DNA of 64,000 bases from Rothia nasimurium (GTDB taxonomy: Bacteria; Actinomycetota; Actinomycetes; Actinomycetales; Micrococcaceae). The position numbers and the translations under genes were made by a program. The stretch lies in contig NZ_CAKMSR010000002.1 of assembly GCF_928381705.1 (NCBI RefSeq), positions 124,001-188,000 of the forward strand, read 5' to 3'. The notes below the pieces were generated by a model. It saw only the letters and a list, made by a program, of their open reading frames with translations, did no database searches and was not told the origin of the DNA. Positions 52,831 to 62,679 of this stretch are shown piece after piece. The first letter of the stretch is position 1, and each line of letters begins with the position of its first letter.

Positions 52831-55800
52831 CTACCCCGGGTAAAACAGCTTTTCGTAGACTGCCCGGGCCTGGCGGGTGATGCGCAGGTAGTCATCTTCG
52901 AGGACGCGCGCTGAGTGGGGGGCATACCCGCACCAGCGGGCGATAGCTTCAAGGTCTGAGCGGGTGGTCGTCAAGGTGTCCGAGGCGCGGCCGGTACGGA
53001 GCACGTTCAGGCCGCGTATCTTGGATGCCAGTTTCCAGGCTGATGAGAGCAGGGTTGCGTCCCGTTCATCGACCAGCCCTGCCTGCACGGCGGCGTCCAG
53101 GGCCTTGAGGGTGGAGGTGGTGCGCATGCCCTCGACCCGGTGGGCGTGCTGCAGCTGTAGGAGCTGGACCAGCCACTCGACGTCCGTCAGCCCGCCTCTA
53201 CCCAGTTTGAGCTGGCGGGTCTTATCGGCGCCGCGGGGCATGCGTTCGGTTTCGACCCGGGCCTTCATACGGCGGATTTCGGTGACCTTCTCCGTGGGGA
53301 AGGTGGTGGGGTAACGGTAGGGGTCGATGAGCTCAATAAAAGCTGCCCCTACGTATTCGGAGCCCGCGAAGGGGCGGGCCCGCAGCAGGGCCTGGAATTC
53401 CCAGGTGTCTGCCCAGCGCTCGTAGTATTCGCGGAAGGATTCCAGCGAGCGCACCATGGCGCCTGCCTTGCCTTCGGGGCGCAGGTCAGCGTCGATTTCG
53501 AGCACTTTTTCGGCGCGGATCGGCGGGGTGGTGGGTTGTTTGAGCAGGGCGACCATGCGGTTGATCAGGTCGGTGGCTTCGGTTTGGGCGGCTTTTTCGT
53601 CGGCCCCGTCGCGCGGTATGTGCACGTACATGAGGTCGGAGTCTGAGCCGTAGCCGATTTCGGCCCCGCCCTGGCGGCCCATGGCGATGACCGCTACGTC
53701 GGTGAGCGGGGTGCGGCCATCGATGTAGGTTTCTCGTTCGGCGATGGCAAGAGCCGATTGGATGGCGCCCCGGTCGATGTCGGATAGGCCGTGGGCTACT
53801 TCTGCGTTGCTGTTGATGCCGAGCGCTTCGCCCATGGCGAGGCGGAGAATTTCGCGGCGGCGCATCATGCGGACGGCGCGGATCGCTTCGGCTGAGTCGG
53901 TGTGGCGGGTGAGCTGGGAGCGCAGTTCGCCGATGATGACGTCGGTGGCGCGGGGTTTGAGGTCTTCGGTGCGGTCGAGCCAGGCGATAGGTTCGGGGGT
54001 ATCTTCGAGCAGGTCGGTGATGAAGCGGGAGGACGCCAGCAGGGTGCAGAGGCGCTCTGCTGCGGCCGGTGAGTCGCGGAGCATTCGCAGGTACCAGGGG
54101 GTGCCACCCAGGGATTCGCTGATGCGGCGGAAGCCGAGCAGGCCGGCGTCCGGGTCCACGCCCTTGGCGAACCAGCCGAGAAGCACAGGCATGAGGGTGC
54201 GCTGGATTTCGGCTGAGCGGCGTAGGCCCCTGGTGAGGGCTTCGATGTGGCCCATGGCGCGGCGGGGGTCCTTGTAGCCCAGGGCTGCCAGGCGGTCTTG
54301 CGCTGCCTGCGGAGTGAGGGCCACTTCGTCCTTGGAGAGGTGGGCTACGGCGGCTAGCAGCGGACGGAAGAAGAGGCGCTCGTGCAGGGATTTCACGGCG
54401 CGTTTGATACCGGCCCACTGTTTGAGCATCTCTGGCTCGGTCAGCTGGGTGGGGGCCAGGGGGGAGTTCATGGCGCGCGCTAGCGAGCGCCGGTCGTTTT
54501 CTTTGACCGGCATCAGGTGGGTACGGCGCATGTAGAGCAGCTGGATGCGGTGCTCCATCACACGCAGGGTCGCGTAGTTATCTGCGAAGTCGTGGGCGTC
54601 CTTGCGGCCGATGTAGCTGGCTTTTGCGAGGGCCGCGATGGAGTCGGTGGTGCTCTGGGTGCGGACGCTCTCATCGGTGCGGCCGTGCACGAGCTGCAGA
54701 AGCTGAACGGTGAATTCTACGTCGCGCAGGCCTCCGGGGCCGAGCTTGATTTGTCGGTCGACGTCGGCGGCGGGGATGTTGTCGGTGACGCGTTGGCGCA
54801 TGGCCTGCACTGACTCTACAAAGGAATCGCGGGCGGCAGATTCCCAGATGAAGGGGCGCATGGCTCGGGCCCAGCGGACGCCCAGCTCGGGGGTACCTGC
54901 GATGGGGCGGGCTTTGAGCAGGGCCTGGAATTCCCAGTTTTCGGCCCACCGCTTGTAGTAGGTGGTGTAGGACTCCACGGTGCGTACCAGGGCGCCGTCC
55001 TTACCTTCGGGGCGCAGGTTGGCGTCGACCTCCCAGAGGGCGGGTTCGGGGGCCGGGGCCATGATGGCCTTGGAGAGGGCCATGACCAGCTCGGTACCGA
55101 TCTGGGTCAGGGTATTTTCGTCGAGGGGGGCAAAATCTTCGGGCAGGTCGGCCAAGGGCTTGTGGGCGACAGCGTAGACCACATCGACGTCTGAAATGTA
55201 GTTCAGTTCGCGGGCACCGCATTTGCCCATGCCGATAATGGCAAGTTCTACAGCAGCTACGGTCTGTTCGCTGCGGTTCTGGGCTACTTCGGCGCGGGCA
55301 ATTGCTAGAGCCCCTTCGAGGGCAGCTGCGGCCAGGTCTGCCAGAAGACGGCCAACGGTGGGCATGAACTGTACCGGTGCGAAGCTGGTGAGGTCGTAGA
55401 TCGCGAGTTCGGTCAGGTGACGGCGGTAGGCAACGCGCAGGGCAGTGTAGGCTTCTTTGCCGGTGAGCTGGGCGACCGGGGCGGACGCAGCCGGGTCGGC
55501 TCCCACAGCCGTTAGCAGGTCGCGGCGGTAGACGGTATCGAGCGGAGCGATAGGGGTGAGGTATTCTTCGTCGGTCTCGGGCAGTAGCGAGACGGGAAAA
55601 TCTTGGCCGTCAAAAGCCCTAGGGTCAATCTCTAGCAGGTCTGCGTGCTCGGGGTGGCGAACCAAGAACTCCCCCAGCGCCTCGGAGCCGCCCAGTAAGC
55701 GGTAGAGGGCCTCGGCGTCCGCTCCCCGCGCAGCTAGCTGCGCCACCTTGGGGGCACGTTCAATGAGTCTAACCAGGGCAGGAAGCGCGATATCGGGAGA

Positions 55801-56001
55801 AGGGGCTAGACGCAGGCCCTCAAACAGTTTGGCGCGGTCTAGGCCTTCTAGCTCCCGGGAGTTGAGCCAGCGGGCGCTTTTAGCCGCATCGTAGAACCCC
55901 AGCGATGCCATCTCGCTCAGCAGACGCACCTGGGCCTTGCGTTCTTCTTCGGCGCGGCGGGCGGCTTCTTCGGGGGTTTCGTTCTGCGGGGTCTGGGTCA
56001 C
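52831..56001 (-). CDS. glnE: Glutamine synthetase adenylyltransferase/deadenylase GlnE
   Basis: This 1056-residue protein has two nucleotidyltransferase domains. The N-terminal, deadenylating domain has GKCGARELNYISDVDVVYA (about 262-280), and the C-terminal, adenylylating domain has GRQGGAEIGYGSDSDLMYVH (about 775-795). Helical regions lie between and after them. It modifies Tyr402 of GlnA in response to nitrogen status. It follows glnA2 on the minus strand after a hairpin. Confidence 0.95.
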   Translation of the reverse strand: MTQTPQNETPEEAARRAEEERKAQVRLLSEMASLGFYDAAKSARWLNSRELEGLDRAKLFEGLRLAPSPDIALPALVRLIERAPKVAQLAARGADAEALYRLLGGSEALGEFLVRHPEHADLLEIDPRAFDGQDFPVSLLPETDEEYLTPIAPLDTVYRRDLLTAVGADPAASAPVAQLTGKEAYTALRVAYRRHLTELAIYDLTSFAPVQFMPTVGRLLADLAAAALEGALAIARAEVAQNRSEQTVAAVELAIIGMGKCGARELNYISDVDVVYAVAHKPLADLPEDFAPLDENTLTQIGTELVMALSKAIMAPAPEPALWEVDANLRPEGKDGALVRTVESYTTYYKRWAENWEFQALLKARPIAGTPELGVRWARAMRPFIWESAARDSFVESVQAMRQRVTDNIPAADVDRQIKLGPGGLRDVEFTVQLLQLVHGRTDESVRTQSTTDSIAALAKASYIGRKDAHDFADNYATLRVMEHRIQLLYMRRTHLMPVKENDRRSLARAMNSPLAPTQLTEPEMLKQWAGIKRAVKSLHERLFFRPLLAAVAHLSKDEVALTPQAAQDRLAALGYKDPRRAMGHIEALTRGLRRSAEIQRTLMPVLLGWFAKGVDPDAGLLGFRRISESLGGTPWYLRMLRDSPAAAERLCTLLASSRFITDLLEDTPEPIAWLDRTEDLKPRATDVIIGELRSQLTRHTDSAEAIRAVRMMRRREILRLAMGEALGINSNAEVAHGLSDIDRGAIQSALAIAERETYIDGRTPLTDVAVIAMGRQGGAEIGYGSDSDLMYVHIPRDGADEKAAQTEATDLINRMVALLKQPTTPPIRAEKVLEIDADLRPEGKAGAMVRSLESFREYYERWADTWEFQALLRARPFAGSEYVGAAFIELIDPYRYPTTFPTEKVTEIRRMKARVETERMPRGADKTRQLKLGRGGLTDVEWLVQLLQLQHAHRVEGMRTTSTLKALDAAVQAGLVDERDATLLSSAWKLASKIRGLNVLRTGRASDTLTTTRSDLEAIARWCGYAPHSARVLEDDYLRITRQARAVYEKLFYPG

Positions 56002-56027
56002 CGCTGTCTCCTTGGGTATTAATTACA

Positions 56028-56061
56028 GCAGGCGCAACACCGCCTGTGGTGTTGCGCCTGC
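56028..56061 (-). terminator. Hairpin between glnA2 and glnE
   Basis: GCAGGCGCAACACC (56028-56041) pairs perfectly with GGTGTTGCGCCTGC (56048-56061). Without a T tract it may reduce read-through into glnE rather than block it. Confidence 0.65.
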
Positions 56062-56070
56062 ATACGGGCA

Positions 56071-57414
56071 CTAGAGGATACCGAGATTGTTCTTGAGTTC
56101 GTAGGGGGTTACTTCGGCGCGGAAGGCGTTCCAGTCGCGGCGCTTGTTGCGCAGGAACTGCTCAAAGACCTGCTCGCCGAGGGTTTCGGCCATGAACTCT
56201 GATTCTTCGGTACGGTGGATGGCGTCGTGGAGAGAGGACGGCAGGGCGTGGTAGCCCATGGCGCGGCGTTCTGCGCTGGTCATCGCTGAGATGTCTTCGG
56301 TGACGGCGGCGCTGGGCAGCTCGTACTCGTTTTCGATGCCCTTGAGGCCAGCTGCCAGGATGACGGCGTAGGCCAGGTAGGGGTTGGCAGCTGAGTCGAT
56401 GCCGCGGTACTCCATGCGGGCTGACTGCATCTTGTTGGGCTTGTAGAGGGGAACCCGCACCAGGGCGGAGCGGTTGTTGTGACCCCAGGAGACGTAGGAG
56501 GGGGCCTCGCCGCCGCCCCACAGGCGCTTGTAGGAGTTGACGAACTGGTTGGTGACCGAGGTGAACTCGGGAGCGTGGCGCAGGACGCCGGCAATAAAGT
56601 GCTTGGCGGTGCGGGAGAGCTGGTACTCAGCCCCTGCCTCAAAGAAGGCGTTGGTGTCGCCCTCGAAGAGGGAGAAGTGGGTGTGCATACCGGAGCCTGC
56701 GTGCTCGGTGAAGGGCTTGGGCATGAAGGTCGCGTAGATACCCTGGGAGAGGGCGACTTCCTTGATCACGGTGCGGAAGCTCATGATGTTATCGGCGGTC
56801 TGCAGGGCATCAGCGTGGCGCAGGTCGATTTCGTTCTGGCCGGGGCCGGTCTCGTGGTGGGAGAACTCCACCGAGATGCCGATTTCTTCCAGGGTGGTCA
56901 CTGCCTTGCGGCGGAAGTCCTGCACCACGCCGCCGGGAGTGTGGTCGAAGTAGCTTTCGGAGTCAACCGGTTCGGGGAAGCCGCTGGGGCCCAGTTCCTT
57001 TGACTTGAGCAGATAAAACTCAATCTCGGGTGAGGTGTAGCAGGTAAAGCCCATACCCGCTGCCTTAGACAGCACGTTCTTGAGCACACCGCGGGTATCT
57101 GAGGCGCTGGGCTCCCCGTCGGGGGTGAGAATATCGCAGAACATACGGGAGGTCGGCTCTTCATCCCCGCGCCAGGGCAGCACCTGGAAGGTGGAGGGGT
57201 CAGGCTGCAGCAGCATATCTGACTCGTAGACGCGGGACAGACCTTCAATCGATGAACCGTCAAAACCGATACCCTCGTCAAAGGCGCTCTCAACCTCAGC
57301 CGGTGCAATAGCAACAGACTTAAGCTGGCCCACCACATCGGTAAACCAGAGGCGGACGAAACGCACATTGCGCTCTTCAATGGTGCGCAAAACGAATTCT
57401 TGCTGACGATCCAT
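56071..57414 (-). CDS. glnA2: Glutamine synthetase type I, GlnA2
   Basis: About 447 residues from ATG 57414 (MDRQQEFVLRTIEERN); the frame to 57516 is not supported. FDGSSIEGLSRVYESDM, EIEFYLLKS, KPFTEHAGSGMHTHFSLF and NRSALVRVP mark a GSI enzyme of the alpha, unadenylylated type: the C-terminus (TPYELKNNLGIL) differs from GlnA and no LYELP loop is present. It supplements GlnA. Neighbouring glnE is a common arrangement. Three GTAAC sequences upstream may be weak GlnR half-sites. Confidence 0.9.
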   Translation of the reverse strand: MDRQQEFVLRTIEERNVRFVRLWFTDVVGQLKSVAIAPAEVESAFDEGIGFDGSSIEGLSRVYESDMLLQPDPSTFQVLPWRGDEEPTSRMFCDILTPDGEPSASDTRGVLKNVLSKAAGMGFTCYTSPEIEFYLLKSKELGPSGFPEPVDSESYFDHTPGGVVQDFRRKAVTTLEEIGISVEFSHHETGPGQNEIDLRHADALQTADNIMSFRTVIKEVALSQGIYATFMPKPFTEHAGSGMHTHFSLFEGDTNAFFEAGAEYQLSRTAKHFIAGVLRHAPEFTSVTNQFVNSYKRLWGGGEAPSYVSWGHNNRSALVRVPLYKPNKMQSARMEYRGIDSAANPYLAYAVILAAGLKGIENEYELPSAAVTEDISAMTSAERRAMGYHALPSSLHDAIHRTEESEFMAETLGEQVFEQFLRNKRRDWNAFRAEVTPYELKNNLGIL

Positions 57415-57630
57415 GTAACCTATCCGTTCATGTCTAAAGGTGGCGCCCGCACCCCGGTGGGCGGGCAAACGAATCCTTAGCATCAACTCTAGAACGTAAC
57501 CGCCTCGCGTGCCCACCTGGCACGCTCTGACCCCGGTAACAGTAACGTGTTTTAAACATTTCTTTCACCGACTGAGATAAAGCGGGCCCGCTCCGGTTGC
57601 GGTGCGCCTGCAGGCTACTAGAGTTAAAGC

Positions 57631-58515
57631 ATGCTCAACGAAGAAACAGCACCCTACGGGTCCTCAAACCCCACCCCCGCCAGCACTCCTCAGGACGCTG
57701 AGGCAAGCGTCCTCGCCGTCAAAAAGGTGCGCACCGTGCACCTGCAGCAGGCCAAGGACGCCGGTGAAAAGTTCGCCATGCTCACCAGCTACGACGCCCT
57801 AACCGCCACCATCTTCGACCGGGCCGGCATCGAACTGCTGCTCATTGGTGACTCTGCGGGCAACAATGTGCTGGGGCACGAATCAACCCTCACCATTACC
57901 GTTGACGAGATGATTCCCCTGGTCAAAGCTGTTTCTACCGCAGCCAAGCGGGCTATGGTCGTCGCGGACCTGCCCTTTGGCTCCTACGAGCAATCCCCCG
58001 CCCAGGCCGTGGCAACCGCTGTGCGCTTCATGAAAGAAGGCGGAGCGCACGCGGTCAAGATGGAAGCCACCGCCCACCACGTAGACCACGTACGAGCCAT
58101 GGTTGCAGCGGGCATACCCGTGATGGCCCACATCGGCTTCACGCCCCAGTCTGAACATGCCCTCGGCGGCTACCGGGTGCAGGGCCGCGACGGCGGTCAG
58201 GCACTCAAAGACACAGCCCTGGCCCTCGAAGAAGCCGGTGCCTTCTGCCTGCTCATGGAAATGACCCGCTCCGATGTTGCCGCCGACATCGACGCCTCAG
58301 TGCGCATCCCCATCATCGGTATCGGGGCGGGCGCGGACGTCAGCGGGCAGGTGCTCGTCTGGCAGGACGCCTTCGGGCTGCGGCAGGGCAAGATGGCCCG
58401 CTTCGTCAAGCAGTACGCCAACCTCTACGACACTCTGCTCGAAGGAGCAGCCGCCTACCGGGCAGACGTGCGCTCAGGCGCCTACCCGGCGGCGGAACAC
58501 AGGTTTGATAGCTAA
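57631..58515 (+). CDS. panB: Ketopantoate hydroxymethyltransferase
   Basis: A 294-residue PanB: MLTSYDALTATIFDRAGIEL, IGDSAGNNVLGHESTL with the metal Asp, VADLPFGSYEQS and MEATAHHVDHVRAM, and late IGIGAGADVSGQVLVWQDAFG. It makes ketopantoate from 2-oxoisovalerate for coenzyme A. TTGCGG, 16 bases, then TAGAGT ends six bases before the ATG, so the message looks leaderless. Confidence 0.95.
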   Translation: MLNEETAPYGSSNPTPASTPQDAEASVLAVKKVRTVHLQQAKDAGEKFAMLTSYDALTATIFDRAGIELLLIGDSAGNNVLGHESTLTITVDEMIPLVKAVSTAAKRAMVVADLPFGSYEQSPAQAVATAVRFMKEGGAHAVKMEATAHHVDHVRAMVAAGIPVMAHIGFTPQSEHALGGYRVQGRDGGQALKDTALALEEAGAFCLLMEMTRSDVAADIDASVRIPIIGIGAGADVSGQVLVWQDAFGLRQGKMARFVKQYANLYDTLLEGAAAYRADVRSGAYPAAEHRFDS

Positions 58516-58853
58516 AATTTTAGAGCCTACGAAGAGCTATTCCCCCTCGTTTACTATGCCGTAGGTTCAGGCCCTGAATACGAATTTTTAATATCCAAGC
58601 AGTAAACAAGAAAATAATCTTTCAGCGTATAAATCAATTTTCCAGTACCATCATAAATAGATATGAGCACCTGGTTTCATATTTATTAAATCTCTCTCAT
58701 TCTTCAGACACCCTTACCCATTAGGCACCACAAACATAATCCGAGGAAGCTTTTAAATGAAAGTTCTACCACAGATTCACACACCCATCCTATTTAATTT
58801 TCAATATTTATCCACACACAACTTTCTTCAATATAAAAAGTTTTAGAATGGTT
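58516..58853. other. AT-rich intergenic region at the edge of the nuclease island
   Basis: This 338-bp stretch is far more AT-rich than the flanks and begins right at the panB stop. It holds CCTACG/CGTAGG and TTCAG/CTGAA inverted pairs (58527-58578), a TTATCCACA (about 58809), and an unproven 29-codon frame (58757-58846). No integrase or tRNA marks it as an attachment site. Confidence 0.6.
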
Positions 58854-59864
58854 TTATGAATTAGATATTGAAAACTCTTTAGTGTAAGAATTTTCTAAAA
58901 CCTGGCGAAAACTTAAGACATTATTTTCTTTATCGAAAAAGTCATTTTTTTCAATCAGAATAATTTTGTAAGGCGCCCTACACGCTTTTAGCATCTCCAT
59001 TTTAAATTCATTGCTCGCTCTAGGCCAAGCAACAAACACTCCGACATCATAACCCCCATCTTTCACTTTATTTTCAAACGCATCAAATTCAGAACGCCCT
59101 ACCGTACTAGACCAATTTTTACACTCAACAATAACGTAATTAGCTCCACTGAAAGGCAGGAAAGATTGACTAAAATTTTCTACTACGATATCAATTTCTT
59201 GATTTACAGCATGGAGGTTTCTTTCTTTGATACGGAGCCCTCCTACCGAATAGAACGCATCGCAGATTAAACTTTCCAAAAGCTCACCCTTTCTTCGAGA
59301 ATCAGCATCTGCAACCGACTGTATACGAGCACTATCAACAGATAGGCGAGACTCCCCAAAGTCTTCAATTATATCGCAGACCGCATCAATCCTCTCAATA
59401 TGTGAATTCTCAATTTTATGGATACATGAAATCCCTTCAATAACCTCATCATACAACGATTCTATCTCATTTAATTTGTAAGAGTATTCGACATACTGAC
59501 CTAATTCATCAATCATGCGAATATCCTCTTCTTTATACACAAGAGAAAGTTGAGGATTATTGCATGATTTAATCAACGACTCAAGGAAAATAATAGATGA
59601 ATATGGGGTTATAAATCTACCAATGAATTCATCAAGATAGTTGCGTGAAATAAGGTATAGATCTCCCGAAGAACCATAGAGCCTGACGTCAAGCCCCTCC
59701 ACTATGCATTCCACAATAGGAGCGGAAAAAACTACACCCCGAGGGATATCTTGATATTCTTCATTTCTCAAATCGTCGATTGAAACATCAAAACATTGCG
59801 GCACAGCCTCATAATCATCTGCCGAAACCCCAAATTTCTGAATATTTTCTATGAATCTACTCAT
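58854..59864 (-). CDS. Orphan PD-(D/E)XK restriction-endonuclease-like protein
   Basis: A 336-residue protein from ATG 59864 (GGAG five bases before). Its first 190 residues match nothing I know. The C-terminal part has the Mrr-like nuclease pattern: RRKGELLESLICDAFYSVGG with Glu, then NQEIDIVVEN with Asp, then VIVECKNWSS with the E-x-K pair, and FDAFENKV after it. It should cut or bind DNA. Base composition and codon use (AT-rich, many AGA/ATA) are unlike the surrounding genes, so it was probably acquired. No methyltransferase or helicase is adjacent. A defence role is inference. Confidence 0.75.
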   Translation of the reverse strand: MSRFIENIQKFGVSADDYEAVPQCFDVSIDDLRNEEYQDIPRGVVFSAPIVECIVEGLDVRLYGSSGDLYLISRNYLDEFIGRFITPYSSIIFLESLIKSCNNPQLSLVYKEEDIRMIDELGQYVEYSYKLNEIESLYDEVIEGISCIHKIENSHIERIDAVCDIIEDFGESRLSVDSARIQSVADADSRRKGELLESLICDAFYSVGGLRIKERNLHAVNQEIDIVVENFSQSFLPFSGANYVIVECKNWSSTVGRSEFDAFENKVKDGGYDVGVFVAWPRASNEFKMEMLKACRAPYKIILIEKNDFFDKENNVLSFRQVLENSYTKEFSISNS

Positions 59865-59898
59865 CACATCTCCAATAAATTTAAATCATCTATTAAAG

Positions 59899-59933
59899 AG
59901 GGTTATACACCAGAGCCCTGATGAATAACCCTC
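59899..59933 (-). terminator. Hairpin ending the SPOR-like transcript
   Basis: GAGGGTTAT (59899-59907) pairs with ATAACCCTC (59925-59933), downstream of the SPOR-like gene and before the nuclease start on the minus strand. A short T run follows on the minus strand. Confidence 0.55.
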
Positions 59934-59987
59934 AAAAACCTGCAAAATACTTTTAAAGATTTTCTGAAATCATGAAATATCGCACCT

Positions 59988-60188
59988 CTACCAGGCGTCC
60001 TTGCCCTCGTCCCATTCTTCGTTGCGCTTCTTAGCCTTCTCCATGGCCTGCTCTGCTTCTTCGCGGGTAGCAAAGGGGCCCCAAAGCTCGGTGATTTTGG
60101 ACTGCTGACCTTCTTCAACCTGGCCGGTGCTCAGGTTGTACCAGTACTGGGTGTCGTGGGGGCCAGGGGTGTAGTCGTTCAGTGACAC
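59988..60188 (-). CDS. SPOR-like small protein
   Basis: The 66-residue protein (QYWYNLSTGQVEEGQQS, then WGPFATREEAEQAMEKAKKR) resembles the short SPOR-domain-like proteins beside map in Micrococcales. The Tyr/Trp-rich strand and the helix fit a SPOR fold, usually a peptidoglycan-binding unit, but there is no signal peptide, so it is probably cytosolic. A GTG start follows AAGGAG. It is divergent from map. Confidence 0.75.
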   Translation of the reverse strand: MSLNDYTPGPHDTQYWYNLSTGQVEEGQQSKITELWGPFATREEAEQAMEKAKKRNEEWDEGKDAW

Positions 60189-60312
60189 GGCGTCTCCTTC
60201 TCATTGCCAAAAGTGTTGCACGCACCACTTTACGCCCGGTTAGGCAAAAGATACAGCTTTTGGCAACGCACCTAGCCCGGCAGGTTGGCGACCAGCCGAT
60301 AAGCTAGAAGAC

Positions 60313-61218
60313 ATGTCGACATCAACTGTAAGCCACAATCTGCCCGCCGAACCGGGCAAAGCCCCCGTGGGCAACCTGACGCCCGGCGTCGTTGCCCCCA
60401 TGCGCCCGGTACCGGCGCACATCGTCCGCCCCGAATACGTGGGTAAGCCCGAAGCCAACGAGGGTCAGGGTTCAAACTTTTACACCCCCGAAGAAGTAGA
60501 AAAGGTGCGGGCGGCCGGCAAAATTGCCGCCGGAGCCATTGTTGAAGCTGAAAAGATCGCTGTTCCCGGCACCACTACCAACGACATCGACGTCTTGGTG
60601 CACGAATACATCTGCGACCACGGGGCCTACCCCTCAACCGTTGACTACCGCGGCTTCACCAAGAGCGTGTGCACCTCGCTGAACGAGGTCATCTGCCACG
60701 GTATCCCCGACTCCACCGTGCTTGAAGACGGCGATATTCTCAACCTCGACGTAACCGCCTACCTGCACGATATGCACGGTGACACCAACCGCACCCTGCT
60801 CGTTGGGAACGTGGATGAAGAGTCCCGCCTGCTGGTCGAACGCACCGAAGAAGCCCTCAACCGGGCCATGAAAGCCGTGCGCCCCGGCCGCGAAATCAAC
60901 GTCATCGGGCGCGTCATCGAAAAGTACGCCGCCCGCTTTGGTTACGGCGTGGTGCGTGACTTTACCGGTCACGGTGTGGGCCGTGAATTCCACTCCGGCC
61001 TGATTATCCCCCACTACGATGCGGCTCCTGCCTACAACACCGTCATCGAAGAGGGCATGATTTTCACCATTGAACCCATGCTCACCCTGGGCACCATCGA
61101 ATGGGATATGTGGGAGGACGACTGGACCGTCGTCACCCGCGATCGCAAGCGTACCGCCCAGTTTGAACACACCATGGTTGTCACCGCCGACGGCGTGGAC
61201 ATCCTTACCCTGCCCTAA
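60313..61218 (+). CDS. map: Methionine aminopeptidase type I
   Basis: A 301-residue enzyme with a roughly 55-residue N-terminal extension, then the M24 active site: [18 protein letters not shown] (metal Asp), [13 protein letters not shown] and FTIEPML. It removes initiator methionine. TAAGCT ends seven bases before the ATG, so the message may be leaderless, although AGAAG is also near. ppgK follows 26 bases later. Confidence 0.95.
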   Translation: MSTSTVSHNLPAEPGKAPVGNLTPGVVAPMRPVPAHIVRPEYVGKPEANEGQGSNFYTPEEVEKVRAAGKIAAGAIVEAEKIAVPGTTTNDIDVLVHEYICDHGAYPSTVDYRGFTKSVCTSLNEVICHGIPDSTVLEDGDILNLDVTAYLHDMHGDTNRTLLVGNVDEESRLLVERTEEALNRAMKAVRPGREINVIGRVIEKYAARFGYGVVRDFTGHGVGREFHSGLIIPHYDAAPAYNTVIEEGMIFTIEPMLTLGTIEWDMWEDDWTVVTRDRKRTAQFEHTMVVTADGVDILTLP

Positions 61219-61244
61219 ACACCATCACTCTCAAAGGAGCGCTC

Positions 61245-62090
61245 ATGACTGACGCAGTCACCCCCGAGGTCCCGGCACCTACCGCAGCTGACCTGGTTAT
61301 CGGTATCGATATCGGAGGCACCGGCATGAAGGGCGGTATCGTTGATATCCGCACCGGCCAGCTGGTGGGCGAGCGCTTCCGCATCCCCACCCCGCAGCCT
61401 GCCACCCCCGAGGCCTGCGCATCTGTGGTCCGTGAAATCGTTGATGAGCTGCAGGGCCGTGAGCTTGCTCCCCTGCCCGATGCGGCTATCGGTATCGACT
61501 TCCCCGCCATCGTGAAGAACGGTGTTACCCTTTCTGCTGCGAATGTGCACGAGTCCTGGATTGGTGCTGACCTTGAGGGCATCATGAGCGAGGCCCTGGG
61601 CGGCCGTACCGTCTACGCCCTGAACGACGCGGACGCTGCCGGCCTGGCCGAGGCTACCTACGGCCAGGGTAAGGACAAGGACGGCCTGATTGCCGTGATT
61701 ACCCTGGGCACCGGTATCGGTTCAGCCCTCATCATCAACGGCCAGCTGATTCCGAACACCGAGCTGGGTCACCTTGAGATTGACGGCCACAACGCCGAAT
61801 CTCGTGCATCAGCCCGTGCCCGTGAAATTCACGAGCTGTCCTGGAAGAAGTACGGTAAGCGTTTGCAGCGCTACTTCTCCCACGTGGAGTTCCTCTTCTC
61901 CCCCGACCTGTTCATCATCGGCGGTGGCATCTCGAAGAACCCCGAGAAGTTTATGCCCTACTTTGAGGATGAAATCCGCACCCCCATGGTCATGGCCCAG
62001 CTGCGGAACAACGCTGGCATTGTGGGTGCTGCCCTGTGGGCAGCTGGCCACCCCAGCGAACACGAGCGCCGCGCCGCCGCCCAGGGCTAG
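61245..62090 (+). CDS. ppgK: Polyphosphate glucokinase
   Basis: A 281-residue ROK-family kinase: [20 protein letters not shown] (phosphate loop), [24 protein letters not shown] (catalytic Asp), [15 protein letters not shown] and ELGHLEIDG. It phosphorylates glucose with polyphosphate, and usually ATP. AAAGGAG is before the ATG. It is probably cotranscribed with map. Confidence 0.9.
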   Translation: MTDAVTPEVPAPTAADLVIGIDIGGTGMKGGIVDIRTGQLVGERFRIPTPQPATPEACASVVREIVDELQGRELAPLPDAAIGIDFPAIVKNGVTLSAANVHESWIGADLEGIMSEALGGRTVYALNDADAAGLAEATYGQGKDKDGLIAVITLGTGIGSALIINGQLIPNTELGHLEIDGHNAESRASARAREIHELSWKKYGKRLQRYFSHVEFLFSPDLFIIGGGISKNPEKFMPYFEDEIRTPMVMAQLRNNAGIVGAALWAAGHPSEHERRAAAQG

Positions 62091-62111
62091 GCCCTACTAG
62101 CTCCCCAAGAT

Positions 62112-62175
62112 AAGGACGCCGCCCGCGCACCTTTCTTGCCGTAAGGCAGAAGGTGGGTGGGCGGCGTCCTTTTTT
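62112..62175. terminator. Terminator between ppgK and nrdR
   Basis: AAGGACGCCGCCC (62112-62124) pairs with GGGCGGCGTCCTT near 62159-62171, followed by TTTT on the plus strand. It serves ppgK and, being symmetrical, perhaps nrdR. Confidence 0.85.
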
Positions 62176-62181
62176 CTGGAG

Positions 62182-62658
62182 CTAGAGCAGGGTAGGCTGC
62201 TCCCCCTCGTCCGCCCCCGCCTCGCGCAGGGCAGCGATAGCCCGCTCAAAGTCATCGAGCGACTCAAAGGCCTGATAGACGCTGGCAAAACGCAGGTAGG
62301 CGACGGTATCCAGCTTCGACAGGGGCTCAAGGATAGACAGCCCTACCTCATGGGCGTCAATCTCAGCGATACCCTTCGCACGGATTGCCTCTTCGACTTC
62401 CTGCGCTAGCTTAGCCAGGTCGTCCTCCCCCACGGGGCGCCCCTGGCAGGCCTTACGCACGCCAGAGACAATCTTGGCCCGGTCAAAGGGTTCGGTCACG
62501 CCACTTCGCTTAATCACCGAAACAGCGGTGGTTTCGACGGTGGTAAACCGCTTGCCACAGTTGCTGCACTGGCGGCGGCGGCGAATTGCTGAGTTGTCGT
62601 CGGTAGTGCGCGAGTCAACTACCTTTGAGGTGGAATTACGGCAGAAGGGGCAGTTCAT
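62182..62658 (-). CDS. nrdR: Transcriptional repressor NrdR
   Basis: The 158-residue protein has a zinc ribbon (MNCPFCRN ... [12 protein letters not shown]) and an ATP-cone domain ([20 protein letters not shown]). It senses nucleotides and represses ribonucleotide reductase genes. No nrd gene or NrdR box was noticed here. It lies 21 bases downstream of hisD on the same strand. Confidence 0.95.
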   Translation of the reverse strand: MNCPFCRNSTSKVVDSRTTDDNSAIRRRRQCSNCGKRFTTVETTAVSVIKRSGVTEPFDRAKIVSGVRKACQGRPVGEDDLAKLAQEVEEAIRAKGIAEIDAHEVGLSILEPLSKLDTVAYLRFASVYQAFESLDDFERAIAALREAGADEGEQPTLL

Positions 62659-62679
62659 GTGGTTCCTCCGGTGGGTACC

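Noticed and set aside
58516..59990. Prophage or integrative element
   Set aside because: No integrase, att duplication or tRNA, and only one convincing gene.
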